12,148 nt of DNA from JBCAWW01 sp039024315 (GCA_039024315.1 JBCCQN010000233.1:1-12148), one strand, 5' to 3'; numbered from the stretch's first letter, positions 1 through 7,650 are shown. Notes: generated from the letters alone by a model not told the origin. Numbers and translations are program-made.

Positions 1-1716
1 CTCTCCATTTTTGAGTCGTATTCCCTTATTGTGAAGCAGTCCAGCATTGATCTCAAACTCAGGCGACATATACAAAAAGGCACAGTAAAGCTCCATGCCA
101 CTAGTATTGACGATCTTTACCCTAAAGCGAGGCTGGGCATTGGGCCCATCTGATTCGTGATAGCTAAAGGTATAGTCACCATCAGGCGGCAACATTGGCG
201 TATCGTCATTGACAGGACAAACCTCGATTCTGACTGCATTTTGATGGATGCCACTGGAAGGATTATTGAGAGCCAAAGTACGCTCCCACTTGGCGATATG
301 CTCGAGGTACCCTACTGCTTTTTCGGCAGACTCTTGGTTGAAGCCTTGCACCTGCTCCACCATGGGCTGGCTATCAGCATCGGCTCCTCTTATGATCACA
401 TATTCATTGCGCTCATTAGCGAGGAGATGATATTCTGCTTCGCTACGGCTTACTTCTTCGATAAAGACAGAAGCTTCGCGATTAGCAGCTAAGGCATTTC
501 TCGCGAGCTCGACTGCGGCCTCATTGCCACGGAAACAAACCTTTAGGCCTCGGACTGGCATGTCGTGGATACGCACCCGGTATACCTGGCTATTATCGAG
601 AAATAATTCCCCTTCTAACCTTACTACTGAGGACTGCGCTTTGACGCTACTAATAGTCGCCTGTCCTAAAGCATTGGTAGCATCATCCATTTCCTGATCA
701 GAGGCATCTTGCGCGAAAACGTTCAAGATGGTTTTTTCGCCTGTCGCGCTATTACCGGTGATCATACCATGTACGCTACCGGCATCTATGGTCCAGCCGA
801 TATCTCGATTGTATTCGAGGCCGTAATATTGATTGTCAATTTTAACCGCTCCATTGAGAAATTCTAATTGATCATCCCCTGTCGCAAAAACGCTTAGTTG
901 AGGGTCTTGCTCAAAAGTTCGTTGCCGGACTAAGCTCTTGACTCGGCGCATGACATCGTGATAGGTCATAGGACCGAGAGCGTTTTCGAGTACTTCGAGT
1001 AGGGAAAAGGTAAATACGCCTCTTGGCGAACCGCCCAGATGTGTTTCTTTAGCCAACTGGCTACTATGGGTAGCGGCTAAATGGACGTGCCGCGTTTTGG
1101 GCACCACGATTCTGGCTCCTTCTTCTACCTCTAGAGCAGAGCGAGAAGCTTGTTCCTCCAAAACGCTATGCGGAAGGATATATGAGTCTAAGTCACGCGT
1201 GGCTTCATAGTTGGGCGATTGGCGCACCTTAACGTCATTAGCCGTTAGCCCAAGGCTACGGGTATTTTCGCCTGAGTTACAACAGTCGGTAACCACTAGA
1301 ATATGTGGGTTTTTCTTGCCTACTGAGCTGAGTAGCGTGGCCATTTCTTTATCTGCGAGGTCCATACCATCAAACTGGCGACTATCATAGCAGACAAAAG
1401 TCTCATTCATATTATCAGACTCGATATGTCGGAAAACTTCATGAGAGGGTTCTTGCGAACCGTGGCCACTGTAGTAGAATACGGCTATGTCTCCTTCACC
1501 GGCTTGGGTAAGATGCGTTTCAAATTTTTCGACGATATTAAATCGAGTCGCCTGATCATTTTCCAGTATGATGGGCCTAAAATCTAGGTTATTGCGCTGA
1601 GCTCGTTTGCGGAGAAATTCGGCAAAAGCACGCATGTCGTTAACACATCCATCTAAGGGGGGAACCGGAGCTTGATATTTATCAATTCCGACAAGGAGGG
1701 CGTAGATCGTACTCAT
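1..1716 (-). CDS. Caspase-family (peptidase C14) protein, 3' end outside window
   Basis: The first 572 codons of a minus-strand gene are visible; the stop lies beyond the left edge. I translated it by hand. The N-terminus (about residues 1-300) is a metacaspase-like p20/p10 fold: MSTIYALLVGIDKY, then the PPLDGCVND segment, the histidine motif YYSGHGS (H85) and the cysteine motif TDCCNSGE (catalytic Cys most likely C146). Both dyad residues are present, so an active clan-CD cysteine peptidase is expected. No signal peptide is visible, so it should be cytoplasmic. Residues from about 310 onward form a long non-catalytic extension that I cannot assign; its end (ELYCAFLYMSPEFEI) resembles beta-rich tails seen on other Bacteroidota caspase-like proteins. 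The ATG at 1716 is the first after an in-frame TAG. A beta-barrel-like protein gene lies 80 bp upstream on the same strand. Substrate and trigger are unknown. Confidence 0.9.
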   Translation of the reverse strand, partial: MSTIYALLVGIDKYQAPVPPLDGCVNDMRAFAEFLRKRAQRNNLDFRPIILENDQATRFNIVEKFETHLTQAGEGDIAVFYYSGHGSQEPSHEVFRHIESDNMNETFVCYDSRQFDGMDLADKEMATLLSSVGKKNPHILVVTDCCNSGENTRSLGLTANDVKVRQSPNYEATRDLDSYILPHSVLEEQASRSALEVEEGARIVVPKTRHVHLAATHSSQLAKETHLGGSPRGVFTFSLLEVLENALGPMTYHDVMRRVKSLVRQRTFEQDPQLSVFATGDDQLEFLNGAVKIDNQYYGLEYNRDIGWTIDAGSVHGMITGNSATGEKTILNVFAQDASDQEMDDATNALGQATISSVKAQSSVVRLEGELFLDNSQVYRVRIHDMPVRGLKVCFRGNEAAVELARNALAANREASVFIEEVSRSEAEYHLLANERNEYVIIRGADADSQPMVEQVQGFNQESAEKAVGYLEHIAKWERTLALNNPSSGIHQNAVRIEVCPVNDDTPMLPPDGDYTFSYHESDGPNAQPRFRVKIVNTSGMELYCAFLYMSPEFEINAGLLHNKGIRLKNGE

Positions 1717-1796
1717 ATAAGGATAGTTTCGTGGCTTGATGTGCTATCCAAATACGCAAAACGCTACGATTAATACAAATATTCCCGTGGTGTGAA

Positions 1797-2273
1797 TTAG
1801 TCAAGCCAAAAGCGCATGGTGACGCCCCCATTGTTGCCCGAAAACCCTCTGCCACCCCAAAGCTCGTACATGGGTTTGATGTCAAAGGCAAGACTGGCGT
1901 CTATACGGGGTAAACCAAACTCTATCCCTAGCATCGCATCTATTCCGCCTACTTCATAATGCGTTCGTTCGGTAACTAAAAGGTTGTTGTAACCGATATG
2001 AGCACCTCCGCCAAAATAGAGATAAGTATCGGTTTTACGTCCCAGAGGTATGTGCTGTACGGCCATACCGATCAGACGGAAGCCGTTGCGACGATAGACC
2101 AGGAGGCCTTCTACCGCAGTAGAACGATTGACAAAATGTTTGAGAGAGATGCCGTTTGCACTTCCTAGCCTGACACCAATAGAGGTGTCATAATCTTGGG
2201 CGGAGAGGGTATTGAGGGAAAAAAAGCTAATAATAGCACTAAGCAACAGAATTCGTGTGGTGTGGAATTTCAT
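1797..2273 (-). CDS. Small exported outer-membrane beta-barrel-like protein
   Basis: This 158-residue protein begins with a clear signal peptide (MKFHTTRILLLSAIISFFSLNTLSA, predicted cleavage before Q26). The mature part of about 133 residues alternates hydrophobic and polar residues in short strands (ISLKHF, AVEGLLVYRR, FRLIGMAVQHI, YLYFGGGAHIGYN, IDAMLGIEFGL, IDASLAFDIKPMYEL). It ends in an aromatic-rich strand, VTMRFWLD. This is typical of a small eight-stranded outer-membrane barrel or porin-like protein in Bacteroidota; no enzymatic motif is visible. The gene lies 80 bp upstream of the caspase-family gene in the same direction, so the two may share a transcript. The start is the first Met and gives a complete signal peptide. 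The barrel call rests on pattern only; a soluble periplasmic beta protein is the alternative. Confidence 0.75.
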   Translation of the reverse strand: MKFHTTRILLLSAIISFFSLNTLSAQDYDTSIGVRLGSANGISLKHFVNRSTAVEGLLVYRRNGFRLIGMAVQHIPLGRKTDTYLYFGGGAHIGYNNLLVTERTHYEVGGIDAMLGIEFGLPRIDASLAFDIKPMYELWGGRGFSGNNGGVTMRFWLD

Positions 2274-2332
2274 GTAGAATTACCTTGAATTGAAAGGACT
2301 GGTCGGGAAAGCCGTCTACCTGAGACAAAGTG

Positions 2333-2340
2333 TATATTTG
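2333..2340 (+). promoter_or_regulatory. Candidate -7 box (TATATTTG) for the serine hydrolase gene
   Basis: The 168-bp intergenic region between the divergent barrel-protein and serine hydrolase genes holds TATATTTG, an exact match to the Bacteroidota TAnnTTTG -7 consensus. It would give a leader of roughly 95 nt before the ATG at 2442. No good TTG -33 box sits at the usual distance, so the call is weak. The minus-strand promoter of the barrel-protein gene must also lie here, but I found no consensus match for it. Confidence 0.3.
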
Positions 2341-2441
2341 CTACATAAAAATCTTTTATCTGTTCACCTAACGAAATACTGCGATTAATCGCATATATTC
2401 CAGTCAAAATATCTCCAAATATTTCAATAACTCGTACGTAA

Positions 2442-3992
2442 ATGCGCACATCTGGTTTCATTTTTCGTCTATGCTGCCTACTCCTCCTCATCAATGGGAG
2501 TTGGCTGAGTCTGCCAGCTCAGCTGGATTTGTCTCAATTAAAGAGCTATATCGAGGAGGCAAGAAGTGCCTGGGAAGTGCCAGGAATGTCCGTAGGAATC
2601 GTTTATGACGGTAAAGTGGTCATGGCCGAAGGCTTTGGTACGCTCGAGATCAACAAGCCCGCCAGAGTAGATGGCAACAGTCTTTTTGCCATCGCATCAA
2701 ATACCAAAGCCTTCATTGGAACCTCCTTATCCATGCTAGTTGAGGAGGGTAAACTGAGCTGGCAAGACAAGGTTAGCGACCATTTACCTGACTTTGCCCT
2801 CTATGATTCTTACGTGAGTGAAAACGTCCGAGTGGAAGATTTGCTTTGCCATCGGGTAGGGCTAGGCACCTTTAGCGGGGATGTGATTTGGTACAAATCA
2901 GATTATACCGCTGCAGAAGTGGTCCAGCGCATTCGACATGTACCTCAAGCCTATGGTTTTCGCGATGGATATGGCTACTCCAACTTGATGTTTATCACCG
3001 CTGGTGAGGTGATCAAAGCCGTAACGGGCCAAACATGGGCAGAGTTCGTCGAAGACAGGATTCTAAACCCACTTGATATGCAGCGCACTCAGACTTCGGT
3101 TTCTGATCTTACTGCTTTGCAGAACGTTGCGACCCCCCACAAACCCTTTGAAGGTAAAAACCACCCCATCCCTTATGCCAATTGGGACAATATGGGAGCT
3201 GCAGGAGGGATCATTTCCTCGGCTTCAGACATGGCAAAGTGGATGCAAATGCAGCTAAAACAAGGCATCAGTGGAGAGGATACTTTCTTCACGGCCGCTA
3301 CGCAGCGCAATATGTGGCATCCTCACAATAGTTTAGTCGTAAGCAACGGCTACAAGCGCCTATTTCCTTCCACCAACTTTAGAGCTTATGGCCTAGGATG
3401 GTCCCTCAATGACTACATGGGCAAAAAGATTATCGCCCATGGCGGTGGCTATGATGGTATGTATTCGAGAGTAGTAATGGTGCCCGAAGCAGGTTTGGGA
3501 ATCGTGGTTTTGACCAATAGCATGAAAGGCATTAGCACCTATGTCGCTAATCATATTGTGGACCTCTATCTAGGCAATGATGATCCTAAAGATTGGAAAG
3601 CGATTGGTTTACAAAGCCAGGCTAGGGGAGATGCCTTTCGGGTCCAGCGAGTGGCTAAGCGTAAAGAGGCTCGTATGATGGATACCGAGCCAGGCCTGCC
3701 CTTAGAGGCATATACGGGTACTTATCAGTCTGAAATGTATGGGGATATTGAGATTCTCCTCGAGAACGATCAACTTAAGATGCATATCCCGCATGCTCCC
3801 TCTCTAGATGCCAGTCTCTCGCATTGGCATTATGATACCTTTGAGATCACTTGGAATGAAACCCATGCGTGGTTTGATTTTGGAACCCTCAACTTTGTCA
3901 TGGGCAACAATGGTAGCATCACTGGAGCGACTTTTGACGTTCCCAATGATGATATCTTTTTCGAAGAGATAGAGCTAAGCAAGATAGATTAA
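2442..3992 (+). CDS. Exported serine hydrolase, beta-lactamase class C / penicillin-binding-protein-like
   Basis: This 516-residue protein has an N-terminal signal peptide (to about A26 in LSLPAQ), so it acts in the periplasm or outside the cell. The beta-lactamase-related catalytic core has all three hallmark motifs: SNTK at residues 86-89 (nucleophile S86, general base K89), YSN at 179-181 and HGG at 333-335. EVPGMSVGIVYDGK at 45-58 is the usual N-terminal strand of the fold. A C-terminal beta-rich domain (about 400-516, LPLEAYTGTYQSEMYGDIEI onward) is typical of DUF3471-type tails in this family. Such enzymes hydrolyse D-amino-acid peptides, esters or cell-wall peptides; most are not true antibiotic lactamases, and the substrate cannot be read here. 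The gene is monocistronic, divergent from the barrel-protein gene and convergent with the FGE-like gene. Confidence 0.9.
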   Translation: MRTSGFIFRLCCLLLLINGSWLSLPAQLDLSQLKSYIEEARSAWEVPGMSVGIVYDGKVVMAEGFGTLEINKPARVDGNSLFAIASNTKAFIGTSLSMLVEEGKLSWQDKVSDHLPDFALYDSYVSENVRVEDLLCHRVGLGTFSGDVIWYKSDYTAAEVVQRIRHVPQAYGFRDGYGYSNLMFITAGEVIKAVTGQTWAEFVEDRILNPLDMQRTQTSVSDLTALQNVATPHKPFEGKNHPIPYANWDNMGAAGGIISSASDMAKWMQMQLKQGISGEDTFFTAATQRNMWHPHNSLVVSNGYKRLFPSTNFRAYGLGWSLNDYMGKKIIAHGGGYDGMYSRVVMVPEAGLGIVVLTNSMKGISTYVANHIVDLYLGNDDPKDWKAIGLQSQARGDAFRVQRVAKRKEARMMDTEPGLPLEAYTGTYQSEMYGDIEILLENDQLKMHIPHAPSLDASLSHWHYDTFEITWNETHAWFDFGTLNFVMGNNGSITGATFDVPNDDIFFEEIELSKID

Positions 3993-4000
3993 TCATTAGT

Positions 4001-4037
4001 CCCCCCTGTCTTTTCTGATTGCAAAAAGGACAGGGGG
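4001..4037. terminator. Hairpin between convergent genes, likely bidirectional terminator
   Basis: CCCCCTGTC (4002-4010) pairs with GACAGGGGG (4029-4037). After a one-base bulge at G4028, TTTT (4011-4014) pairs with AAAA (4024-4027), leaving a 9-nt loop. The GC-rich stem lies exactly in the 51-bp gap between two converging stop codons, which fits a shared terminator. There is no clean T-tract on either strand, so efficient intrinsic termination is not certain. Confidence 0.55.
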
Positions 4038-4043
4038 AAACGA

Positions 4044-5459
4044 TTATTCAGCCGTCCTGACGGCCCTGAAACCATATCCAATCGAACGAGGGCCTCCCGA
4101 CCACGCGCCATATGTACGCCATGCGACAGGGCTATGCGGGTTGAAATCTCCATAAGCGGTACTCGGCTCATAGTAGCCCCCTCCGCGATAGCCATAACCG
4201 CCTTTTTCATTATTACTATTGGGCCAGTCTGGGTTAGTGGCTTCGCCGAACGCTAATCTCCCGTCTCCATGAGAGCCTTGGAAGCTACGTCCGACGGAGT
4301 CGCCTGCCGTGACAACCTTCTCCCAAAGACTACCACTGAGATCTAGGATCCAATAGTAGCTTGCTCCGAAAGCGGTGCGCGTTTCATCACTGAGTTGTGA
4401 TTCATCATAACCCATACCCATAATCAAATCGCCTTTGCTATCTATATAGCGAGCCATATTGTCATAATCGGCCGTGCCCCATACAAATGCCTTGGCAATA
4501 GGCGGCTCCGGTCCACGGGCCGCTTTGGTGTATTCAAACTCGGTCATAGGGCGTAGGCCTGCCCAATCCGCAAAGGCACAGCCATCTACCCAACTTAGAT
4601 AATTCATTGGACGCTCAGGAGAAGCGGCAATATACTTATGGTCTTGGAGGGTGATGCTACCTTTGGTTTCTGCATAATCTAAGCCCCCGATCCCAGTACG
4701 CATATAAGTGTCGTTTTTATAGAGGCAATTCAGGAAGTCTGCATATTGCCCTTGCCGCAATTCATACTTCATGCAGTAAAAAGCTTTGAATCCCTTGGGG
4801 TAAGTGGCGGGTATAGGTCCACTTTGGTCTCCTTGGTACATTGAGTCCTGTACTTGATAGTAGAGCTTCCCTTTTTCATCACCAACTTCTATGGCATCTT
4901 CGCTGCTGATGCGCATTGGCTTTTGGCCTGAGCTAGTTACTTCATAGTAGGCGCTGTATTGGTTGCTCAAGGGATCTGGATCACCTATTGCAAAAGGGCC
5001 TTCTGCTACGTAGACCATCTCAATACCATATACAAGAAGATTTTTAGCCCAGCGGTAATCAAAACCTCTGACGCCAGTAGTATCGATCGTAACTTCTAGT
5101 TTGTAATGGAGATCTCCTCTATAGTTGGCGCCGGGCTTGACAAAAAAGCCTACTTGATCATCGCTCACTTGTATTGCTGGCGTAGGCATGTTTTCGTTTC
5201 CCTTAGCTAATAATCTATGACCGTCTTTTTGCACCCTCGCGTGCACATACCAATTGGCAGGCTTGAACTTCATAAACACCCAGACGGCGTCGTGATTCTT
5301 GGCGTTATGCCAGGCATTTTGCCAGCTAAGCTCAAAGCTCACTTTGAGACTTTCGCCCGCGGGCCCACGATTTTGGATTCTGACATTATCGATCTGAACG
5401 TTCGTCGCAGACGCGCCTAGAGATAAAACAATGGATAGAAATAGTAGTGTAGTACGCAT
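4044..5459 (-). CDS. Exported FGE/SUMF1-fold protein without the catalytic cysteine pair
   Basis: This 471-residue protein has a signal peptide (MRTTLLFLSIVLSLGASA, cleavage near residue 18). An Ig-like N-terminal domain follows (about 20-150; FELSWQNAWHN, DAVWVFMKFK). From about 150 to the end lies a formylglycine-generating-enzyme/sulfatase-modifying-factor fold: MVYVAEGPFAIGD, YELRQGQYADFLN, RPMNYLSWVDGCAFADWAG, RPMTEFEYTKAARG, LDLSGSLWEKV and the closing GYGFRAVRTAE. Active FGE needs a cysteine pair near the C-terminus. Here the only cysteines are C229, C245 and C294, with none in the last 170 residues, so sulfatase-activating oxidase activity is unlikely. A structural, ligand-binding or other FGE-fold role is more plausible. 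This two-domain arrangement is common in secreted Bacteroidota proteins. The gene is divergent from the patatin gene, and a 16-bp palindrome precedes its start. Confidence 0.85.
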   Translation of the reverse strand: MRTTLLFLSIVLSLGASATNVQIDNVRIQNRGPAGESLKVSFELSWQNAWHNAKNHDAVWVFMKFKPANWYVHARVQKDGHRLLAKGNENMPTPAIQVSDDQVGFFVKPGANYRGDLHYKLEVTIDTTGVRGFDYRWAKNLLVYGIEMVYVAEGPFAIGDPDPLSNQYSAYYEVTSSGQKPMRISSEDAIEVGDEKGKLYYQVQDSMYQGDQSGPIPATYPKGFKAFYCMKYELRQGQYADFLNCLYKNDTYMRTGIGGLDYAETKGSITLQDHKYIAASPERPMNYLSWVDGCAFADWAGLRPMTEFEYTKAARGPEPPIAKAFVWGTADYDNMARYIDSKGDLIMGMGYDESQLSDETRTAFGASYYWILDLSGSLWEKVVTAGDSVGRSFQGSHGDGRLAFGEATNPDWPNSNNEKGGYGYRGGGYYEPSTAYGDFNPHSPVAWRTYGAWSGGPRSIGYGFRAVRTAE

Positions 5460-5479
5460 AATATTAATAAGGCAAATTT

Positions 5480-5495
5480 TACGGGAAAACCCGTA
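5480..5495. promoter_or_regulatory. Perfect palindrome upstream of the FGE-like gene
   Basis: TACGGGAAAACCCGTA is a perfect inverted repeat with 6-bp arms and a 4-base centre, 20 bp upstream of the FGE-like start codon. It could be a dimeric regulator's operator, or a short hairpin in the mRNA leader near the ribosome binding region. No T-tract follows on either strand, so a terminator is unlikely. Confidence 0.35.
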
Positions 5496-5526
5496 TTGCA
5501 GCGGGAGGCTAAATCTGCTATTTTCG
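5496..5526 (+). promoter_or_regulatory. Weak candidate promoter for the patatin-receiver gene
   Basis: TTG at 5496-5498 and TATTTTCG at 5519-5526 (one mismatch to TAnnTTTG) are separated by 20 bases, the spacing expected for a Bacteroidota housekeeping promoter. Transcription from here would carry the 5' copy of the 34-bp repeat in the leader. The imperfect boxes make this tentative. Confidence 0.2.
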
Positions 5527-5546
5527 CTAGCAAAACAAGCCTAACA

Positions 5547-5580
5547 AGTATTAAGACAAAAGTATAGAGTATTAAGACAG
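5547..5580. repeat. 34-bp direct repeat, upstream copy
   Basis: This copy holds two perfect occurrences of AGTATTAAGACA (5547-5558 and 5568-5579) with start points 21 bp apart, and a partial AGTATAG between them. It matches the copy at 7577-7610 at 30 of 34 positions in the same orientation. It lies 68 bp before the patatin start codon in the divergent intergenic region. It could be a protein-binding site, a dispersed intergenic repeat, or the boundary of an inserted cassette. Confidence 0.85.
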
Positions 5581-5648
5581 CATATTACCTGCTATTTGAT
5601 CCTAACCGCACTCTATACCCTGTACTTACTGCTCTTTACTTAAGCGTC

Positions 5649-7568
5649 ATGAATCAGCCAAGTTTACGGATTAGCGACTTTACCGAAAATAAGTCTGTCC
5701 TCCTCATGGTGGAGGAAATCAAGCAATATATCACCAGCCAAAAGACCAAAGACCCAGATTTTGGTTATTCGGATGCCATTGATGAGGAAGGTCGATGGTA
5801 TGTCGATCTGGTCCAAGAAGGCGGCGGTGTTCTAGGCGTCGCGCTCTTGGGATATACCTATATCCTCGAGCAAGCGGGCGTACGCTTCCTCAAACTTGCC
5901 GGTACTTCGGCGGGAGCCATCAATACGGTCATGATGTCGGCAGCTGATAAGCCTGCGAATGAGCGTTCACCGAAGGTGCTCGAACAACTCGCTAAGCTTG
6001 ACCTCTTTAGCTTTGTAGATGGGGACGATGATGTCAAAGAGTTTATCGAAGCCCTTAATGGAAATGCCGGTAAAATCAAATTATTGATTAAAGGGGCGCA
6101 GATAATAGACAATCTGAACTCAGATATGGGGCTAAATCCTGGAGAACAGTTTTTGCAATGGATGACTGAGACGCTCGCTGAGTTTGGGATTGAAAATGCT
6201 CAGCAGTTGCGGGAGCGGATGGAGGATTTACCGCCAGCGCTCAAAGAACTCGTTTACCCCGCTGATAAAGCGGAAGAGCGGAAAAATGATTGGCCTTTCG
6301 CAGTAGTGGCAGCAGATATTACGACAGAGTCAAAAGCGATCTTCCCAAAGCATGCAGGTCTCTATTTTGAAGACCCACAGTCTGTCAACCCAGCCTATTT
6401 TGTGCGTGCCTCTATGTCGGTGCCGATCTTTTTTCACCCATTGCGTCGGGAAGCAAATCTCAGAGAAGGAGCCTTTGGTTGGGAGCAGGGCGGTATCCCA
6501 CAAACGCCGGAAAATAAAATCGCTTGGGAGCGCGAACTCGAATATATGGGGCCTCATCCTGAAAAAGTGCTCTTTGTGGATGGCGGCATCCTTTCTAACT
6601 TCCCGATTGATATTTTTCACGCTTGGGACAAGATTCCGCGTCGGCCCACTTTTGGGGTTAAGCTTGGATTGAGCCGCAATACGATGAACGAAGTGGAGGA
6701 TATGAGCTACACTGGTTTGATTGCCGCCTCCTTTAATGCAGCGCGCATGATGCGAGATCAGGACTTTATTTTGAACAATCCTGAGTATCGCAAGCTGGTA
6801 GCTCAAATTGATATTGGGGATCATAATTGGTTGGATTTTGCTCTGAGCAATGAGGCGAAAGTTGATCTTTTTGTGCGCGGTGCTCAAGCTGCGGTCGATT
6901 TTCTCAAAGGTTTCAATTGGAAGGCGTATAAGAGCATTCGGCAGAAGCAGCTACTTTCAATGGCCAGCAAGGTTACGGCCAATATATTTGGGGTTGATCT
7001 AGAAGAGACCTTGGCCGAGATCAATGCAAGAAGAGCCCAAGGTAAAAAAGAGGCGACTCCGGCTGTACGCACGCGAGGCATGGCGGCAGCACCTTCTCGT
7101 TCAGAGGTGAAATCTATATCAGCAGTGGCGGATACGGGAGCCTTGCGGGATCGCTTAAAGCTGTTGGGCGTACTGGAAACCAATTACAAAGCCTTATGGA
7201 TCGACGATGCCTACCAAGCCAATACCGACTACCATAAGCGTGAAGAAGTAACCCTATGCGAGGCGATTGGCGGCGGGGGCAAAATTGACTTTATCAACAA
7301 TAATGAGGAAGCGTTCCACGCAGTGGCTAAAAACCCAGAATACTATGATGTGATCATCTCCGATATCGAAAGACCTTCGGGAGGGATGAATGGAGTTGAA
7401 TTTTTGATAGAGATGGTCAATAAGATGGGTTTTGAAAAAGTGCCTCCTACGATCTTTTACATTACTAATTTTGACCCTAGTCGGGGAACGCCCCCTTATG
7501 CCTTTGGGATCACCAACTCGCCTTCCGAATTGATCCACCTAGTGGCCGATGTTTTGCAGCGGGGCTAA
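5649..7568 (+). CDS. Patatin-like phospholipase fused to a C-terminal receiver-like domain
   Basis: This 639-residue protein has no signal peptide and is presumably cytoplasmic. The patatin core (about 50-330) has the oxyanion motif EGGGVLG (57-63), the nucleophile elbow GTSAG (S87) and the catalytic aspartate motif DGGILSNFP (D311). It should therefore be an active Ser-Asp acyl hydrolase on membrane phospholipids or related lipids. A helical stretch and a low-complexity linker (about 450-510, with TRGMAAAPSRSEVK) follow. Residues 515-639 look like a response-regulator receiver: ALWIDD acidic pair (D519, D520), IISDIERP with putative phosphoacceptor D572, and YITN with T606. The usual Lys-Pro near the end is Ser-Pro (S624-P625). 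Regulation of the lipase by phosphorylation or by receiver-mediated binding is inferred. No histidine kinase is nearby. The start is the first Met; no Shine-Dalgarno site is evident. The gene stands alone and is flanked by 34-bp direct repeats. Confidence 0.9.
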   Translation: MNQPSLRISDFTENKSVLLMVEEIKQYITSQKTKDPDFGYSDAIDEEGRWYVDLVQEGGGVLGVALLGYTYILEQAGVRFLKLAGTSAGAINTVMMSAADKPANERSPKVLEQLAKLDLFSFVDGDDDVKEFIEALNGNAGKIKLLIKGAQIIDNLNSDMGLNPGEQFLQWMTETLAEFGIENAQQLRERMEDLPPALKELVYPADKAEERKNDWPFAVVAADITTESKAIFPKHAGLYFEDPQSVNPAYFVRASMSVPIFFHPLRREANLREGAFGWEQGGIPQTPENKIAWERELEYMGPHPEKVLFVDGGILSNFPIDIFHAWDKIPRRPTFGVKLGLSRNTMNEVEDMSYTGLIAASFNAARMMRDQDFILNNPEYRKLVAQIDIGDHNWLDFALSNEAKVDLFVRGAQAAVDFLKGFNWKAYKSIRQKQLLSMASKVTANIFGVDLEETLAEINARRAQGKKEATPAVRTRGMAAAPSRSEVKSISAVADTGALRDRLKLLGVLETNYKALWIDDAYQANTDYHKREEVTLCEAIGGGGKIDFINNNEEAFHAVAKNPEYYDVIISDIERPSGGMNGVEFLIEMVNKMGFEKVPPTIFYITNFDPSRGTPPYAFGITNSPSELIHLVADVLQRG

Positions 7569-7576
7569 GTGAGTTG

Positions 7577-7610
7577 AGTATTAAGACAACAGTATAAAGT
7601 AAAAAGACAG
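7577..7610. repeat. 34-bp direct repeat, downstream copy
   Basis: This is the same-orientation partner of 5547-5580, with four substitutions and no gaps. It begins 8 bp after the patatin stop codon. The first AGTATTAAGACA is intact (7577-7588); the second is degenerate (AGTAAAAAGACA, 7598-7609), but the 21-bp start-to-start spacing is kept. Confidence 0.85.
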
Positions 7611-7619
7611 GACTGGAGT

Positions 7620-7640
7620 CCTTTCGCTAAAAGGTCTTTT
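7620..7640 (+). terminator. Weak candidate terminator of the patatin gene
   Basis: CCTTT (7620-7624) pairs with AAAGG (7630-7634) around a 5-base loop and is followed by TCTTTT. The stem is short and A/T-rich, so this is only a possible plus-strand terminator about 50 bp after the stop. Confidence 0.25.
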
Positions 7641-7650
7641 CTCCATCTAT

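Noticed and set aside
157..492. 111-codon plus-strand frame within the caspase-family gene
   Set aside because: The minus strand reads continuously through a caspase-family protein here; the plus frame is an antisense shadow.
1682..1891. 69-codon minus-strand frame spanning the gap between the barrel-protein and caspase genes
   Set aside because: It overlaps the ends of two better supported genes in another frame and has no start signal or recognisable content.
2442..3992. Serine hydrolase as an antibiotic-resistance beta-lactamase
   Set aside because: The SxxK/YxN/HxG motifs are shared by a large family of peptidases and esterases, and nothing here indicates lactam hydrolysis or a resistance context.
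5473..5481. TAAAATTTG on the minus strand as the -7 box of the FGE-like gene
   Set aside because: The spacing within the box is one base too long for TAnnTTTG, and it would leave almost no leader before the start codon.
6330..6887. 185-codon open frame antisense to the patatin gene
   Set aside because: It lies wholly within a gene with clear catalytic motifs, and its translation has no recognisable domain or signal; it is a shadow frame.
5547..7610. CRISPR-like pair of 34-bp repeats
   Set aside because: Only two copies occur, separated by a 2-kb gene and with internal repetition, and no cas genes are nearby, so this is not an array.
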